DNA of 64,000 bases from Caballeronia calidae (lineage in GTDB: Bacteria > Pseudomonadota > Gammaproteobacteria > Burkholderiales > Burkholderiaceae). The notes under the pieces were generated by a model that searched no databases, was not told the origin of the DNA, and was given only the letters and a program-made list of their open reading frames with translations. The translations under genes and the position numbers were made by a program. The first letter of the stretch is position 1. Each line of letters starts with the position of its first letter. The DNA lies in assembly GCF_900044055.2 (NCBI RefSeq), contig NZ_FCOX02000043.1, positions 1 to 64,000 of the forward strand, in the 5' to 3' direction. Shown here piece by piece: positions 46,535 to 55,781 of the stretch.

Positions 46535-47599
46535 TCATTCAGTCAGCGCAGCAGGGAACGGAACGCCATAGCGCTGTGCGCAGGCTTCGAGGCCCGGCGC
46601 GATCGTCGGATGAAGGGCAACGCCGTGCTGCAATTGTTCGCGCTTGCGACTCAATCCTCGATCGCCCGGCATGCGCACGGCGGCGAAGCCGGCGCGCGGT
46701 GGGTTATCTCTGCAAGCGTCGCCAAGCCAGTCCATCTGCCTGTCGAACGCGGCGTGGCCTCCGAAAGCGGCCGGATCGTATAGGGACAAGAACACGGTGG
46801 CGCCCCATCCATCGGCAGGGTCGGCTCGACCGTGGCCTGCCAGACCGCCCGTCAGCGCCTCGATCAGCAGCGCCATGCCGAACCCCTTATGTCCCCACGT
46901 CATGCCCCCGACCGGCAGGATGGTCCCCGGCGGATCAGCCGAGAGCACGCCGGGATCGCGGCTGGGTTCTCCTTGCGCATCGAGAAAGCATGCTTCGTCG
47001 AACAGTTGCCCTGCTTTGTGCAAGCGCGCGGTCATGCCGTTCGTCACCGTCGACGACGATATGTCGATCAAGAAGGGCGTATCGGAGGTCGGAATGCCGG
47101 CTGCGATGGGATTCGGCGTAAAGACCGCGCGCGTGCCGCCGTGAGGGGCCACGCTCTGGACAGCCGGGTCGGAACTGCTGAGCACGATCATGAACCCATC
47201 GGCGGTGGCCTTTTCGAGGTAGCTCGCAAGGCACGCGATATGGTGACTGCGACGAATGACCAACGTCGCGCTGCCATACTCTCTCGCTCTAGGAGCCAGC
47301 GTCTCGATGCCCGAGAGAACGAGCCACGGCCCGGGAAGACGCCGGCCATCCCACAGCAGGCTCGGGCCTCGGTCCGAGATGACGTCCGGCTCACCGGAGC
47401 AGGCCATCGAACCGCGTTCGATCTCGCCGACATACGCGGCAAGCAATGCCAGACCATGCGTGTCATGCCCCATCAGATCGCCGTCGACGAGCGTGCTCGC
47501 AACGGCGCTTGCCTTGGGATCTTCCATCCCCGCTCTGCTCAACAGATCCTGCGCGAAGCGTTGGAGTTCATCGGCGGGATATCGGACTGTTTCGTTCAT
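46535..47599 (-). CDS. Malate/L-lactate dehydrogenase family (Ldh-type) oxidoreductase
   Basis: 354 residues with the distinct NAD(P)-binding fold of the YlbC/YiaK/Ldh family: LVDGDLMGHDTHGLALL near the N-terminus, SATLVIRRSHHIACLASYLEKA, FTPNPIAAGIPTSDTPFLIDISSSTVTNGM and GHKGFGMALLIEALTGGL. Members reduce or oxidise 2-oxo/2-hydroxy acids such as malate, lactate, ureidoglycolate or 2,3-diketogulonate. It is divergent from the LysR gene and converges on the MFS gene, which probably imports the substrate. Confidence 0.9.
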   Translation of the reverse strand: MNETVRYPADELQRFAQDLLSRAGMEDPKASAVASTLVDGDLMGHDTHGLALLAAYVGEIERGSMACSGEPDVISDRGPSLLWDGRRLPGPWLVLSGIETLAPRAREYGSATLVIRRSHHIACLASYLEKATADGFMIVLSSSDPAVQSVAPHGGTRAVFTPNPIAAGIPTSDTPFLIDISSSTVTNGMTARLHKAGQLFDEACFLDAQGEPSRDPGVLSADPPGTILPVGGMTWGHKGFGMALLIEALTGGLAGHGRADPADGWGATVFLSLYDPAAFGGHAAFDRQMDWLGDACRDNPPRAGFAAVRMPGDRGLSRKREQLQHGVALHPTIAPGLEACAQRYGVPFPAALTE

Positions 47600-47742
47600 C
47601 GTTTTCGCATCGGTTAAAGGTTATCGAGCGGACCGCGCATCGCTTTCTCCGACGATTGTCCATTGGGCATTCGTCGAGCGTCCAATCGCTAATTGAGTAG
47701 AATCGATTCCGTCTGGTTATGAGGTCACGTGCGTATACCCCT

Positions 47743-48774
47743 ATGGCGCAAGATCCCGCTATCTCGGCTTCCCAGGTATTGACGAAGTTAAGGTTCAGGC
47801 ACCTTCAGTTGCTGGATCTGCTCGGCCGTACCCGCAACCTGCGCATTGCGGCTGAACAGATGCACATCACACAGCCGGCAGCCACCAAGATCCTGAGCGA
47901 TGTCGAGGCGATGTTCGGCGCGCAGCTCTTCGAACGTCTGCCGCGCGAGATGCGCCCCACCGATCTCGGCGATCTGGCAGTGCGTTACGCCAGCACTGCG
48001 CTGGCCAATCTGGGGAAGTTTTCGAGCGAGTTCGCGACGCTCAAGGACGGCGGCTACGGTCATCTCACCGTGGGTTTCATTCCGGCTTCCGCCGCTCAAC
48101 TGGTCGTCGCCGCGATCAAGGAGATTCAGCGCCGTCGGCCACGACTCATCATCAAGCTGGTCGAACAGAGCAGCGATCAGCTCGCGATGTGGCTCGAAGA
48201 AAAGCGGCTCGATGTCATGGTCGGCCGCCCGACCGCGCCGCGCCACGAAGCGCTCTTCGATGTAGTCGATCTTCTGGCGGAACCGGTGCGGGCGGTCGTC
48301 GGGCAGCATCATCCGTTGTTGCAGCAACGCCACCTCGAGATTGCCGATCTGGGCGACTGGCCATGGATCTTGTATCCGCGAGGCACGTCGATGCGGCAAT
48401 TGTTCGACGAGACATTCGCGGCTGCCGGGATCGTCGCACCGGTAGGCATCGTGGAGACGCCTTCGATGTTTTCCACGCTGGAGCTATTGCAAGCCACCGA
48501 CATGATTTCCCTGCAGCCGGAGGTCGTGATGGACAGGTACGTCCAGAGTGGACTTCTCGGATATCTGCGTGTGCCCATCCGGCGGACAATGTCGAACTAC
48601 AGTGTCATCACCCGGAAGAACGAAGTGGCTCCACAGGCGATGAACGAATTCATTGCCATTCTCACCGACATCGCCGGGCAGATTAATCTCCGCCGAGACG
48701 CCGGAGACCAGATCAGCGATGCCACGGAGATGGCCCGTGCGGATATGAGGATTAGCGGCTCGTCTCACCGGTGA
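47743..48774 (+). CDS. LysR-family transcriptional regulator
   Basis: 343 residues from the ATG at 47743; another in-frame ATG lies at 47719. The HTH is at about 15-75 (LRFRHLQLLDLLGRTRNLRIAAEQMHITQPAATKILSDVEAMFGAQLFER), and the periplasmic-binding-like effector domain at about 100-310. The GbpR-type opening of the HTH suggests a sugar- or sugar-acid-responsive member. Divergent from the Ldh gene, 120-140 bases apart, and thus its likely regulator. The C-terminal ~35 residues extend beyond the usual LysR length. Confidence 0.9.
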   Translation: MAQDPAISASQVLTKLRFRHLQLLDLLGRTRNLRIAAEQMHITQPAATKILSDVEAMFGAQLFERLPREMRPTDLGDLAVRYASTALANLGKFSSEFATLKDGGYGHLTVGFIPASAAQLVVAAIKEIQRRRPRLIIKLVEQSSDQLAMWLEEKRLDVMVGRPTAPRHEALFDVVDLLAEPVRAVVGQHHPLLQQRHLEIADLGDWPWILYPRGTSMRQLFDETFAAAGIVAPVGIVETPSMFSTLELLQATDMISLQPEVVMDRYVQSGLLGYLRVPIRRTMSNYSVITRKNEVAPQAMNEFIAILTDIAGQINLRRDAGDQISDATEMARADMRISGSSHR

Positions 48775-48823
48775 CGTCCACGTGTCGATCCGGTGCGGCG
48801 GCCGCGACGAGGAGGATGATTCC

Positions 48824-49582
48824 ATGAAGGCGAAACTCGAGCGCCTCGGTCTGCGTGCTCTGCTGGCAGGGTCGATCGTCATGTTTGCATCGACAGTTCA
48901 GGCGGCGGATATCACAGTCATGAGCGATGTTCCTCTCCAGCCCGCGTTGACCAAGGTAGTGGAGCGCTATCGCCAGCAGACACACAACCAGGTCAGCATG
49001 GTTTTCGACCCGTCGCCCGCGGTGAAGAAGCGCATCGAGGCTGGCGAAGCGGCCGATGTTGTCATCGTTCAGCCGGACTTTGCCGAAGACCTTACGAAAT
49101 CGGGGAAGGCGATTCCCGGCGACAGGGCGATATTCGCTCATGTTGGTGTCGGCCTGGGAAATCGCGAGGATAGTCCGGCGCACGACATATCGACCGTCGA
49201 GAAACTCAGGAATACCTTGCTCGGTGCGGACCTCGTTGCCTTCAACAATGTCAAATCGGGGCAGGCGTTTGCAAGCGCGCTCGATCGCATGGGGATTGCC
49301 GACGCGCTCAAGCCCAGGATCGTGCGTACGTCGCCCACGGGGATTTTCGAACCCGTGTTGAAGGGAAAGGGCAACGATTTCGTGGCGGGCACCATACCGC
49401 TCATCGCCACGACACGCGGCATAAAACTCCTCGGCCCGCTGCCGGGAGACCTCCAGAGCACGCTGTCGTATACCGCCGTGCTCATGGCGCAGACCAGGGA
49501 GCGCGACGCAGCCGAAGGGTTCATCGAGTTCCTCTCCTCGCCGGAGGCGCAGAAGACTTTCGCCGCAAACGGCGCCAAGTGA
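48824..49582 (+). CDS. Orphan periplasmic substrate-binding protein (ModA-like)
   Basis: 252 residues with a signal peptide (about 1-27, ending VQAAD). The ModA/type 2 binding-protein pattern is DITVMSDVPLQPALTKVVERYRQQTHNQV, IEAGEAADVVIVQPDFAEDL, and a C-terminal YTAVLMAQTRERDAAEGFIEFLSSPEAQKTFAANG. No permease or ATPase is nearby. GAGGA precedes the ATG. It starts 49 bases after LysR on the same strand. Whether it serves a distant ABC transporter, or senses a ligand, is unknown. Confidence 0.85.
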   Translation: MKAKLERLGLRALLAGSIVMFASTVQAADITVMSDVPLQPALTKVVERYRQQTHNQVSMVFDPSPAVKKRIEAGEAADVVIVQPDFAEDLTKSGKAIPGDRAIFAHVGVGLGNREDSPAHDISTVEKLRNTLLGADLVAFNNVKSGQAFASALDRMGIADALKPRIVRTSPTGIFEPVLKGKGNDFVAGTIPLIATTRGIKLLGPLPGDLQSTLSYTAVLMAQTRERDAAEGFIEFLSSPEAQKTFAANGAK

Positions 49583-49618
49583 GCTGCCAGCGGGACGAAC
49601 AGCCTGAGGACTCTTCCC

Positions 49619-50812
49619 ATGATCATTCGCCCAACCCGGAGGCGCCGGATCATCATCTTCGGTGCGTTCGATCGTCACAACTTCGGCGATCTGCTGTTCG
49701 CGCATATCGTCGCGCGCTTGCTCGCCGAGCGCGATCCGGACATCGAACCCGTATTTGCCGGCTGCGGGCAGCGAGACTTGCGCGCCTACGGCGGCCACGA
49801 CGTCGCTTCGATATCGCAACTGGCGGCGCGTTGGCGCGATGAACCTGTCGCGCTGATTCACGCGGGCGGCGAACTGATGCCCTGCGATGCATGGGAGGCC
49901 GCCGTGATGCTGCAGCAGCCCGAAGAAGCGCAGGTGTGCATCGCCCGATACGGCTCGTGCGCCGAGGACCGCCGCGCATGGGCGCGCGCGGAGCTCGGAA
50001 CGGATGCGCTCGCGCCTTACGTGATCGGCGGCGAAACGTTTCCGCAAGCCGCGTCGATCTGCTTCGACGCGATCGGCGGCGTGACGCTCGACGCCCGCGA
50101 CGCCGCCCTGCGCGCGGAAGTGCTGTCCAAACTGCGAACCGGCGATGACGTCAGCGTCCGCGACGCGCGAACGCAAGCCACGTTGCGAAACGCGGGCATC
50201 GACGCGAACCTCGTCCCCGACCCTGCGACGCTCGTCGCGGAGCTGTTCGACGAGCGCATCCGCACGCATTCCGATGCACGCGGCGGCTATCTGGCGGTTC
50301 AGTTCAGCGCGGACTTCGGCGATGACACCACGCTCGCGAACATCGCGCATCAACTGGACCGGATCGCGGAATCGACCGGCCTCGGCATCGTCCTCTTCCG
50401 CGCGGGCGCGGCGCCGTGGCACGATGACATCGCGGTCTACGAGCGCATGGTGCAACGCATGCGTCATCCGGCGGTCAGGATCTTCGAATCACTGAACGTC
50501 TGGGACATTTGCGCGCTGATCGCCGGGAGCGAGGGTTTCGCGGGCAGCAGCCTGCACGGCCGGATCGTCGCGATGGCGTACGGTTTGCCGCGCGTCAATA
50601 TTCAGCACGGCGAGCCGGGCAAGCATCACGCGTATGCGTCGACATGGGAGATCGCGAACGCGCCGGGCGTCGTGCCTGTCGACGAATTGCACGCGGCGAT
50701 GCTCGATGCACTGGCGATGGATCGCGAAGCGCTGCGTCATCAGGCGTCGGTGCTGGCGCAGGCGCACCGCGCCGGTTTCGCACCGATCGCGCAATCCGCG
50801 CTTGGCTCATGA
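49619..50812 (+). CDS. Polysaccharide pyruvyl transferase family protein
   Basis: 397 residues with family features: RRIIIFGAFDRHNFGDLLFAHIVARLL near the start (GNxGDxL-type), GDDVSVRDARTQATLRNAGIDANLVPDPATLV, and SEGFAGSSLHGRIVAMAYGLPRVNI with the nucleotide-contact Ser-x-His-Gly. Family enzymes add pyruvate ketals to sugars. GAGGAC precedes the ATG, 37 bases after the binding-protein gene. No glycosyltransferase or exopolysaccharide genes surround it, so the substrate is open. Its 3' end overlaps the convergent LysR gene by 6 bases. Confidence 0.85.
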   Translation: MIIRPTRRRRIIIFGAFDRHNFGDLLFAHIVARLLAERDPDIEPVFAGCGQRDLRAYGGHDVASISQLAARWRDEPVALIHAGGELMPCDAWEAAVMLQQPEEAQVCIARYGSCAEDRRAWARAELGTDALAPYVIGGETFPQAASICFDAIGGVTLDARDAALRAEVLSKLRTGDDVSVRDARTQATLRNAGIDANLVPDPATLVAELFDERIRTHSDARGGYLAVQFSADFGDDTTLANIAHQLDRIAESTGLGIVLFRAGAAPWHDDIAVYERMVQRMRHPAVRIFESLNVWDICALIAGSEGFAGSSLHGRIVAMAYGLPRVNIQHGEPGKHHAYASTWEIANAPGVVPVDELHAAMLDALAMDREALRHQASVLAQAHRAGFAPIAQSALGS

Positions 50813-51676
50813 AGCCGCGAGCCCCAGATAAGCCCGCACCGCCGGCGCGCGCTCGAAGCGCCGATACACCATCGCCACTTCCGAAGTCACGGCTTTCCCC
50901 GCGATTTCCCGATACTCCACATCCGGCACCGTCACGCATTGCGCGAGCGAGCGCGGCACGACCGCGACATCGCCGCCCAGCGACACATGCGCGAGCACGG
51001 CCGCGAGCGTGCCCGGCCGCGCGACGATGCGCGCCGTGAAGCGTCCGCGCCGCGCCACGTCGAGCGTGCCGGATTCCTGCTCGGGCACGACGAACGACTG
51101 ATCGCGCAACTGCGACGGCGTGATGACCTTCGACGCCGCCAGCGGCGAAGAAGCAGGCAGCGCGACGATGAACGCATCGCGATGCACGGTGCGCGCCTCG
51201 ACGCCCTCCGGATACGGCACCGGCGGCCGCACGTAAGCGATATCGATGCGCCCTTCCATCAACAGCGCGCCGGCGTCGCGCATCACGATTTCCTCGATAC
51301 CGATCTCGACGAGCGGATAACGCTCCCGAAATCCGCGCACGGCCGCCTGCAGCACGCCCGAATACACCGCCGAACCCACATAGCCGATGACGATCTTGCC
51401 CAGCTCGCCGCGCTCCGCGAGTGCCGCGCGTTCGGCCCCGCGCGCGAGATGATCGAGCGCGCTGACCGCCTCGCTCAAATAGGCCTCACCGGCGGCCGTC
51501 AGCGCGACCGAACGCTTCGTCCGATGAAACAGCCGCGCGCCCAGCAGCCGCTCGGCTTCCTGAATCTGCCGGGTGAGCGCGGGCGGCGCGATGCCGAGCT
51601 CTTCGGCCGCGCGCGCGAAATGCAGGTGCCGCGCGACGCTCAGGAAACAGCGCACATGACGCAATTCGACGGACAT
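50807..51676 (-). CDS. LysR-family transcriptional regulator
   Basis: 289 residues from the ATG at 51676 (a GTG at 51688 would add four). The HTH spans about 1-60 (VELRHVRCFLSVARHLHFARAAEELGIAPPALTRQIQEAERLLGARLFHRT), with a LysR substrate-binding domain at about 85-285. HFARAAEELGIAPPALTRQI matches the BenM/CatM/AlsR-like subgroup. Divergent from a DHA2 exporter and next to a palindrome at 51693-51706, so probably the exporter's regulator. Confidence 0.9.
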   Translation of the reverse strand: MSVELRHVRCFLSVARHLHFARAAEELGIAPPALTRQIQEAERLLGARLFHRTKRSVALTAAGEAYLSEAVSALDHLARGAERAALAERGELGKIVIGYVGSAVYSGVLQAAVRGFRERYPLVEIGIEEIVMRDAGALLMEGRIDIAYVRPPVPYPEGVEARTVHRDAFIVALPASSPLAASKVITPSQLRDQSFVVPEQESGTLDVARRGRFTARIVARPGTLAAVLAHVSLGGDVAVVPRSLAQCVTVPDVEYREIAGKAVTSEVAMVYRRFERAPAVRAYLGLAAS

Positions 51677-51692
51677 TTTCGTATTCACGAAT

Positions 51693-51706
51693 TCGATAAT
51701 TATCGA
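51693..51706. promoter_or_regulatory. 14-base palindrome between LysR and the DHA2 exporter
   Basis: TCGATAATTATCGA is a perfect dyad with the T-N12-A form close to LysR boxes (T-N11-A). It sits 17 bases before the LysR ATG and 76 before the exporter ATG. Confidence 0.65.
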
Positions 51707-51781
51707 GCGATTCTATGCCAATGACAGGAAAGACAGGCGCCACTAGCATCGACGGACCGTTTCGCTTTTCTCAGCATTGCC

Positions 51782-53341
51782 ATGCCGAACACGTCCGAAA
51801 ACCGCTTCATTCTGCTCACCGCGTCCGCGACCTGCGCGCTGATCACGCTCGACACCAACGTCGTCGCGGTGGCGTTGCCTTCCATCGCGCGCGATTTCCA
51901 CGCCGGTTTCGCCGATGTCGAATGGGTCGTGAGCGCCTACATGGTCGCGTTCGCCGCGTGTCTGCTGCCCGCGGGCGCGCTCGCCGACCGCATCGGCCGC
52001 AAGAAGATGCTGATCGCCGGGCTCGCCGTGTTCTCGCTCGCGTCGCTCGGCTGCGGGCTGGCGCCGTCGGCGCTGGCGCTCAACGTCGCGCGCGCGGCGA
52101 AGGGCGTCGGCGCGGCGATGCTGCTGACATCGGCGCTCGCGATCATCGCGAACACGTTCCACGAAGGCGCGGCGCGCGCCCGCGCGTGGGCCGTGTGGGG
52201 CACCTGCATGGGCGTGTCGACGACCATCGCGCCGCTCGTCGGCGGGGTCATCACGCAGTGGGCCGGCTGGCGCTGGATCTTCCTGATGAACCTGCCGATC
52301 TGCGCGCTGCTCGCCGCGTGCGCGTGGCGCGGCATGCGCGAGTCGCGCAACCCGCACGCGGGCGCGCTCGATCTCGCCGGCAGCGCGCTCTTCGCCGCGG
52401 CGCTCTCGCTCGGCATCTGGGCGCTGATCGACGCGCAAGCCGACGGCTGGACGAACTGGCGCACCGAGGCGCGGCTCGCGGCCTGCGCGGCTCTCTTCGC
52501 CGTGTTCGTGCGCGTGCAGCGTTCGCGCGCGCACGCGATGATCGACCTCGCGCTCTTCCGTCAACCGCGCTTCGTCGCCGCCGTGCTCGCGATGTTCGGC
52601 TACGCCGCCTGCGCGCAAGTGATGATGACGTTCCTGCCGCTCTACCTGCAAAACGCGTTCGGCCTGCCGGCGGTGCGCGCGGGCATCGGGATGCTGCCGT
52701 TCGCGATCGCGATGGTGGTCGGGCCGCACATCGGCGCATCGCTCGGCAGGCGCGTGCCGGGCATGGCGCTGCTGGCGCTCGGGCTCGCGACCATCGGCGC
52801 GGGCAATCTGCTGACGGCGCTTTTCGCGGGGATGTCGAGTTACGGGCTGATCGCGGCCGGCATGATCGTCACGGGCCTCGGCGCGGGCGTGCTCAACGGC
52901 GACACCCAAAAGGCGATCATGGCGTGCGTGCCGACGAACCGCACCGGCATGGCGTCGGGCATCAGCACGACGACGCGCTTCACGGCGATCGTCACGTCGG
53001 TGGGCGTGCTCGGCGCCGTGCTCGCGACGCGCACGCACGCCGCGCTCGATGCGCACGCGTCGCGCCTCGCCGATCCGCAGCGCGTGCTCGATCCGGCGTT
53101 CCTTTCGCGCCTGCTTTCGGGCGATCTCGCGCATGCGGGCGACGGCCTCGCCGGTCCGGAAGGCGCGGCGATCGCGCGGATCGCGCGGGAAAGTTTCGCG
53201 AGTGGCTTTGCCGCCTCGCTCGGCGTGGCGGGCGTGTGCGCGCTGACGATTGCGGCGGCGGTCTGGCTGCTCGCGGGCCGCGCGCGCGTCGAAAGCGGCG
53301 CGCGGGCATCGGGAAAGACGGGATCGGCATTGGCCGACTAG
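51782..53341 (+). CDS. MFS drug exporter, DHA2 (EmrB/QacA) family
   Basis: 519 residues with 14 predicted helices. The DHA2 loop motif LDTNVVAVALPSIARDF and the MFS motif LADRIGRKKMLIAG in loop 2-3 are present, with PLVGGVITQWAGWRWIFLMNLPI (motif C region). Probably exports drugs or metabolites by proton antiport. The last helix is followed by an Arg-rich tail. LysR-controlled by context. Confidence 0.9.
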   Translation: MPNTSENRFILLTASATCALITLDTNVVAVALPSIARDFHAGFADVEWVVSAYMVAFAACLLPAGALADRIGRKKMLIAGLAVFSLASLGCGLAPSALALNVARAAKGVGAAMLLTSALAIIANTFHEGAARARAWAVWGTCMGVSTTIAPLVGGVITQWAGWRWIFLMNLPICALLAACAWRGMRESRNPHAGALDLAGSALFAAALSLGIWALIDAQADGWTNWRTEARLAACAALFAVFVRVQRSRAHAMIDLALFRQPRFVAAVLAMFGYAACAQVMMTFLPLYLQNAFGLPAVRAGIGMLPFAIAMVVGPHIGASLGRRVPGMALLALGLATIGAGNLLTALFAGMSSYGLIAAGMIVTGLGAGVLNGDTQKAIMACVPTNRTGMASGISTTTRFTAIVTSVGVLGAVLATRTHAALDAHASRLADPQRVLDPAFLSRLLSGDLAHAGDGLAGPEGAAIARIARESFASGFAASLGVAGVCALTIAAAVWLLAGRARVESGARASGKTGSALAD

Positions 53342-53419
53342 CGCGCCGGGAGACTTCCCGCGGGACGCCGGCGAACGGTACGATGGCGGCTTTCGTCCGA
53401 CGCCGTCGAGCGCACCCGA

Positions 53420-53794
53420 ATGAATAGCATCCCGAAGGTTTTCAAGATACAAACGATCGACGCGCGCCGCGCGGTGTTCGAGTTCGCGCGGGCGCTGTGG
53501 CATCTGCGCTCGCTGCTCGTCATGCTGCTGATCGTGTTCTCCGGACTGTGCGTGGCGATGTTCTGCTTCGGCGCGCCCGTCGACAGCGCCACGCGCGCCC
53601 GCGCCTCGTTCGGCGAGACGCTCTATTTCTGCAGCGTGACGGCGCTCACCATCGGCTACGGCGACGTGGTCGCGACGACCGCCATCGGGCGCGCGTTGTC
53701 GGTGTTGCTGGGTTTGTACGGCGTGCTCGTCACCGGCGTGACGACGGCGGTCGCCGTTTTCGCCGTGCAGCGGGCGGCGCGCCGCTCCGCGTAG
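53420..53794 (+). CDS. Small two-TM potassium channel protein
   Basis: 124 residues: a cytoplasmic N-terminus (1-30), TM1 (about 31-50), pore helix and selectivity filter TIGYGD (77-82), and TM2 (about 88-113). It is a minimal Kir/KcsA-like subunit expected to form tetrameric K+ channels; no RCK or other gating domain is attached. It lies 79 bases after the exporter. Confidence 0.9.
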   Translation: MNSIPKVFKIQTIDARRAVFEFARALWHLRSLLVMLLIVFSGLCVAMFCFGAPVDSATRARASFGETLYFCSVTALTIGYGDVVATTAIGRALSVLLGLYGVLVTGVTTAVAVFAVQRAARRSA

Positions 53795-53875
53795 CACCGC
53801 CGCGCCGAAACGCAGACCACGCGCCGCGTTTCCGTCCTATGCTTCTTCAGGCAGCATCCAAACGGAGTGAACGCG

Positions 53876-54577
53876 ATGAACAATCTGGAAGGAAAGATCG
53901 TCGCCGTCACGGGCGGCTTCGGCAGCCTGGGACTCGCGACCGCGGGCGTGCTCGCCGGGCGCGGCGCGCGCGTCGCGTTGATCGGACACGGCCGCCAGTC
54001 CGATGCGTTGCCCGCGCCGCTCGACAACGCGTGCGTCGTGACCGGCATCGATCTGACGGATGCGAAGTCGGCGCAAAAGGGCATCGACACCATCGTCCAG
54101 CAGATGGGCGGACTGCATGCGCTCGTGAACGTGGCGGGCGCGTTCAGCTGGGAAACGATCGCGGACGGCAGCGTCGACACCTGGCAATCGATGTTCGACG
54201 TGAACGTGAAGACCGCGCTCAATGCATCGAAGGCCGCGCTCGCGCCGCTGAGCGCGGGCGAAGGCGGGCGCATCGTCAACGTCGGCGCGTTGGCCGCGCT
54301 GAAAGCGGGAATGGGCATGGGTGCCTACGCGGCGTCGAAGTCCGCGCTGATACGCCTCACCGAAGCGCTCGCCGAAGAGCTGAAGGACAAGGGCGTGACG
54401 GTGAACGCGGTGCTGCCGTCGATCATCGATACAGCGCCGAATCGCCGCGACATGCCCGATGCCGATTTTGCCCGCTGGGTGAAGCCGGAAGCGCTCGGCG
54501 CGGTGATCGCGTTTCTGCTTTCGCCCGACGCGCAATGCATCACGGGCGCGGCGATTCCGGTGACGGGGCGCGTCTGA
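53876..54577 (+). CDS. SDR-family protein with an altered catalytic Ser position
   Basis: 233 residues. TGGFGSLG cofactor motif (12-19), VNVAG in place of NNAG, and YAASK with Tyr and Lys. The position 13 residues before the Tyr, normally Ser, is Ala (NVGALAALK). Such changes usually reduce or alter oxidoreductase activity. CGGAG lies before the ATG; a GTG three codons upstream is possible. Function unknown. Confidence 0.87.
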   Translation: MNNLEGKIVAVTGGFGSLGLATAGVLAGRGARVALIGHGRQSDALPAPLDNACVVTGIDLTDAKSAQKGIDTIVQQMGGLHALVNVAGAFSWETIADGSVDTWQSMFDVNVKTALNASKAALAPLSAGEGGRIVNVGALAALKAGMGMGAYAASKSALIRLTEALAEELKDKGVTVNAVLPSIIDTAPNRRDMPDADFARWVKPEALGAVIAFLLSPDAQCITGAAIPVTGRV

Positions 54578-54589
54578 ACCGATGCGCGA

Positions 54590-55633
54590 TCAGCGCGTCA
54601 GCATCCTGAACGCTTCGCCCTGCATGCCGGCGCGATCCACGGCCGCGATGCGGTTGCGGCCGTTGTCCTTCGCCTGATAGAGCTGCGCGTCCGTCAGATT
54701 GATGAAAGCCGTCACGTCCATGCGCTCGCCCGGCACGACGGTGCCCACGCCGAAGCTCGCGGTCACCTGCTGATTGTGCGGCGAACGCACGTGCGCGATG
54801 GCTTCCTCGGCGATCAGCGCGCGGCAACGCTCCGCGATGCGCATCGCGGCTTCGGCGTCCGTCCCGGCGAGAATCAGCGCGAATTCCTCGCCGCCGAAGC
54901 GGCCGAGAAAATGCTGCTCGCCGGCCGCGACGCCCAGCACGCGCGCGATGCGCTTCAGGCATTCGTCGCCTTGCAGGTGGCCGTAATAATCGTTGTAGGA
55001 CTTGAAGAAATCGATATCGATCATGACGAGCGACAGCGGCTTGCCCGATGCTTTCGCGGCCTGCCACTCGCGCGCCATCACGTCGTCGAAGCGGCGGCGG
55101 TTGCCGACGCCCGTCAGGCTGTCGCTGAACGACAGGCGCTCCAGCTCCTTTTGCATCTGCGCGAGCTTTTCCTCGCTGCGCTTGCGTTCGCTGATGTCGA
55201 ACATGAAGCCGATCAGCGCCTGCACCTCGCCCTTCTCGTTGCGCTCGACATGCACGACATCGCGCAGCCACACATAGCCGCCGTCGCGCGTGAGGGCGCG
55301 GTAATCGGCTTCGTGATCGGTGCCCGCCTTCGACTGCGACACGCAGAAGCTGACCACCGCCTCGCGATCGTCGGGATGCATGCGCTCGGCCCAGTCGTGG
55401 ACAGTCTTCCACGACGACGGCGCAAAGCCGAGCAGCGTCTCGATCTGCGGTCCGATGTAGACGAATTCCATCGTCGCCCAGTCGATTTTCCAGGGAATCG
55501 CCTTGGTCGATTCGAGCAGCGTGCGGTAGACGGCGTGATCGTCCTCGCCGAGCGCGCGCTCTGGCGGCGCGAGGGTGTCTTCGTGCCGCAGGAAAGCGGC
55601 CTTGAGCGGGCTCTCGGTTGATTCGCGATTCAT
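54590..55633 (-). CDS. PAS-GGDEF diguanylate cyclase
   Basis: 347 residues from the ATG at 55633; the frame extends to 55708. A PAS/PAC domain (about 45-150, ending IGFMFDISERKRSEE) links through a coiled coil to the GGDEF domain. The active site reads GGEEF (247-251), with DSLTGVGNRRRFDDVM at its start. It should make cyclic-di-GMP. The RxxD allosteric I-site, expected just upstream of GGEEF, is absent, so product inhibition by that site is not expected. The PAS ligand is unknown. Confidence 0.92.
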   Translation of the reverse strand: MNRESTESPLKAAFLRHEDTLAPPERALGEDDHAVYRTLLESTKAIPWKIDWATMEFVYIGPQIETLLGFAPSSWKTVHDWAERMHPDDREAVVSFCVSQSKAGTDHEADYRALTRDGGYVWLRDVVHVERNEKGEVQALIGFMFDISERKRSEEKLAQMQKELERLSFSDSLTGVGNRRRFDDVMAREWQAAKASGKPLSLVMIDIDFFKSYNDYYGHLQGDECLKRIARVLGVAAGEQHFLGRFGGEEFALILAGTDAEAAMRIAERCRALIAEEAIAHVRSPHNQQVTASFGVGTVVPGERMDVTAFINLTDAQLYQAKDNGRNRIAAVDRAGMQGEAFRMLTR

Positions 55634-55781
55634 GATGTCCAGTGGCTGCGATGCCTGATTGACGTTTGCGCGTGTTATCGGCAACGTGTGGCGCGTTCTG
55701 AAGGACATCCGTCAATGACGCGTCGATGCGCGCGCAGCGTTTCGGACTTTACTGGTGGGAAGCGCGCTTGTTCGTCCCTAT

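Noticed and set aside
51743-53797. Open frame of about 680 codons opposite the DHA2 exporter and the K+ channel
   Set aside because: His/Arg-rich antisense artefact; both sense genes have diagnostic motifs.
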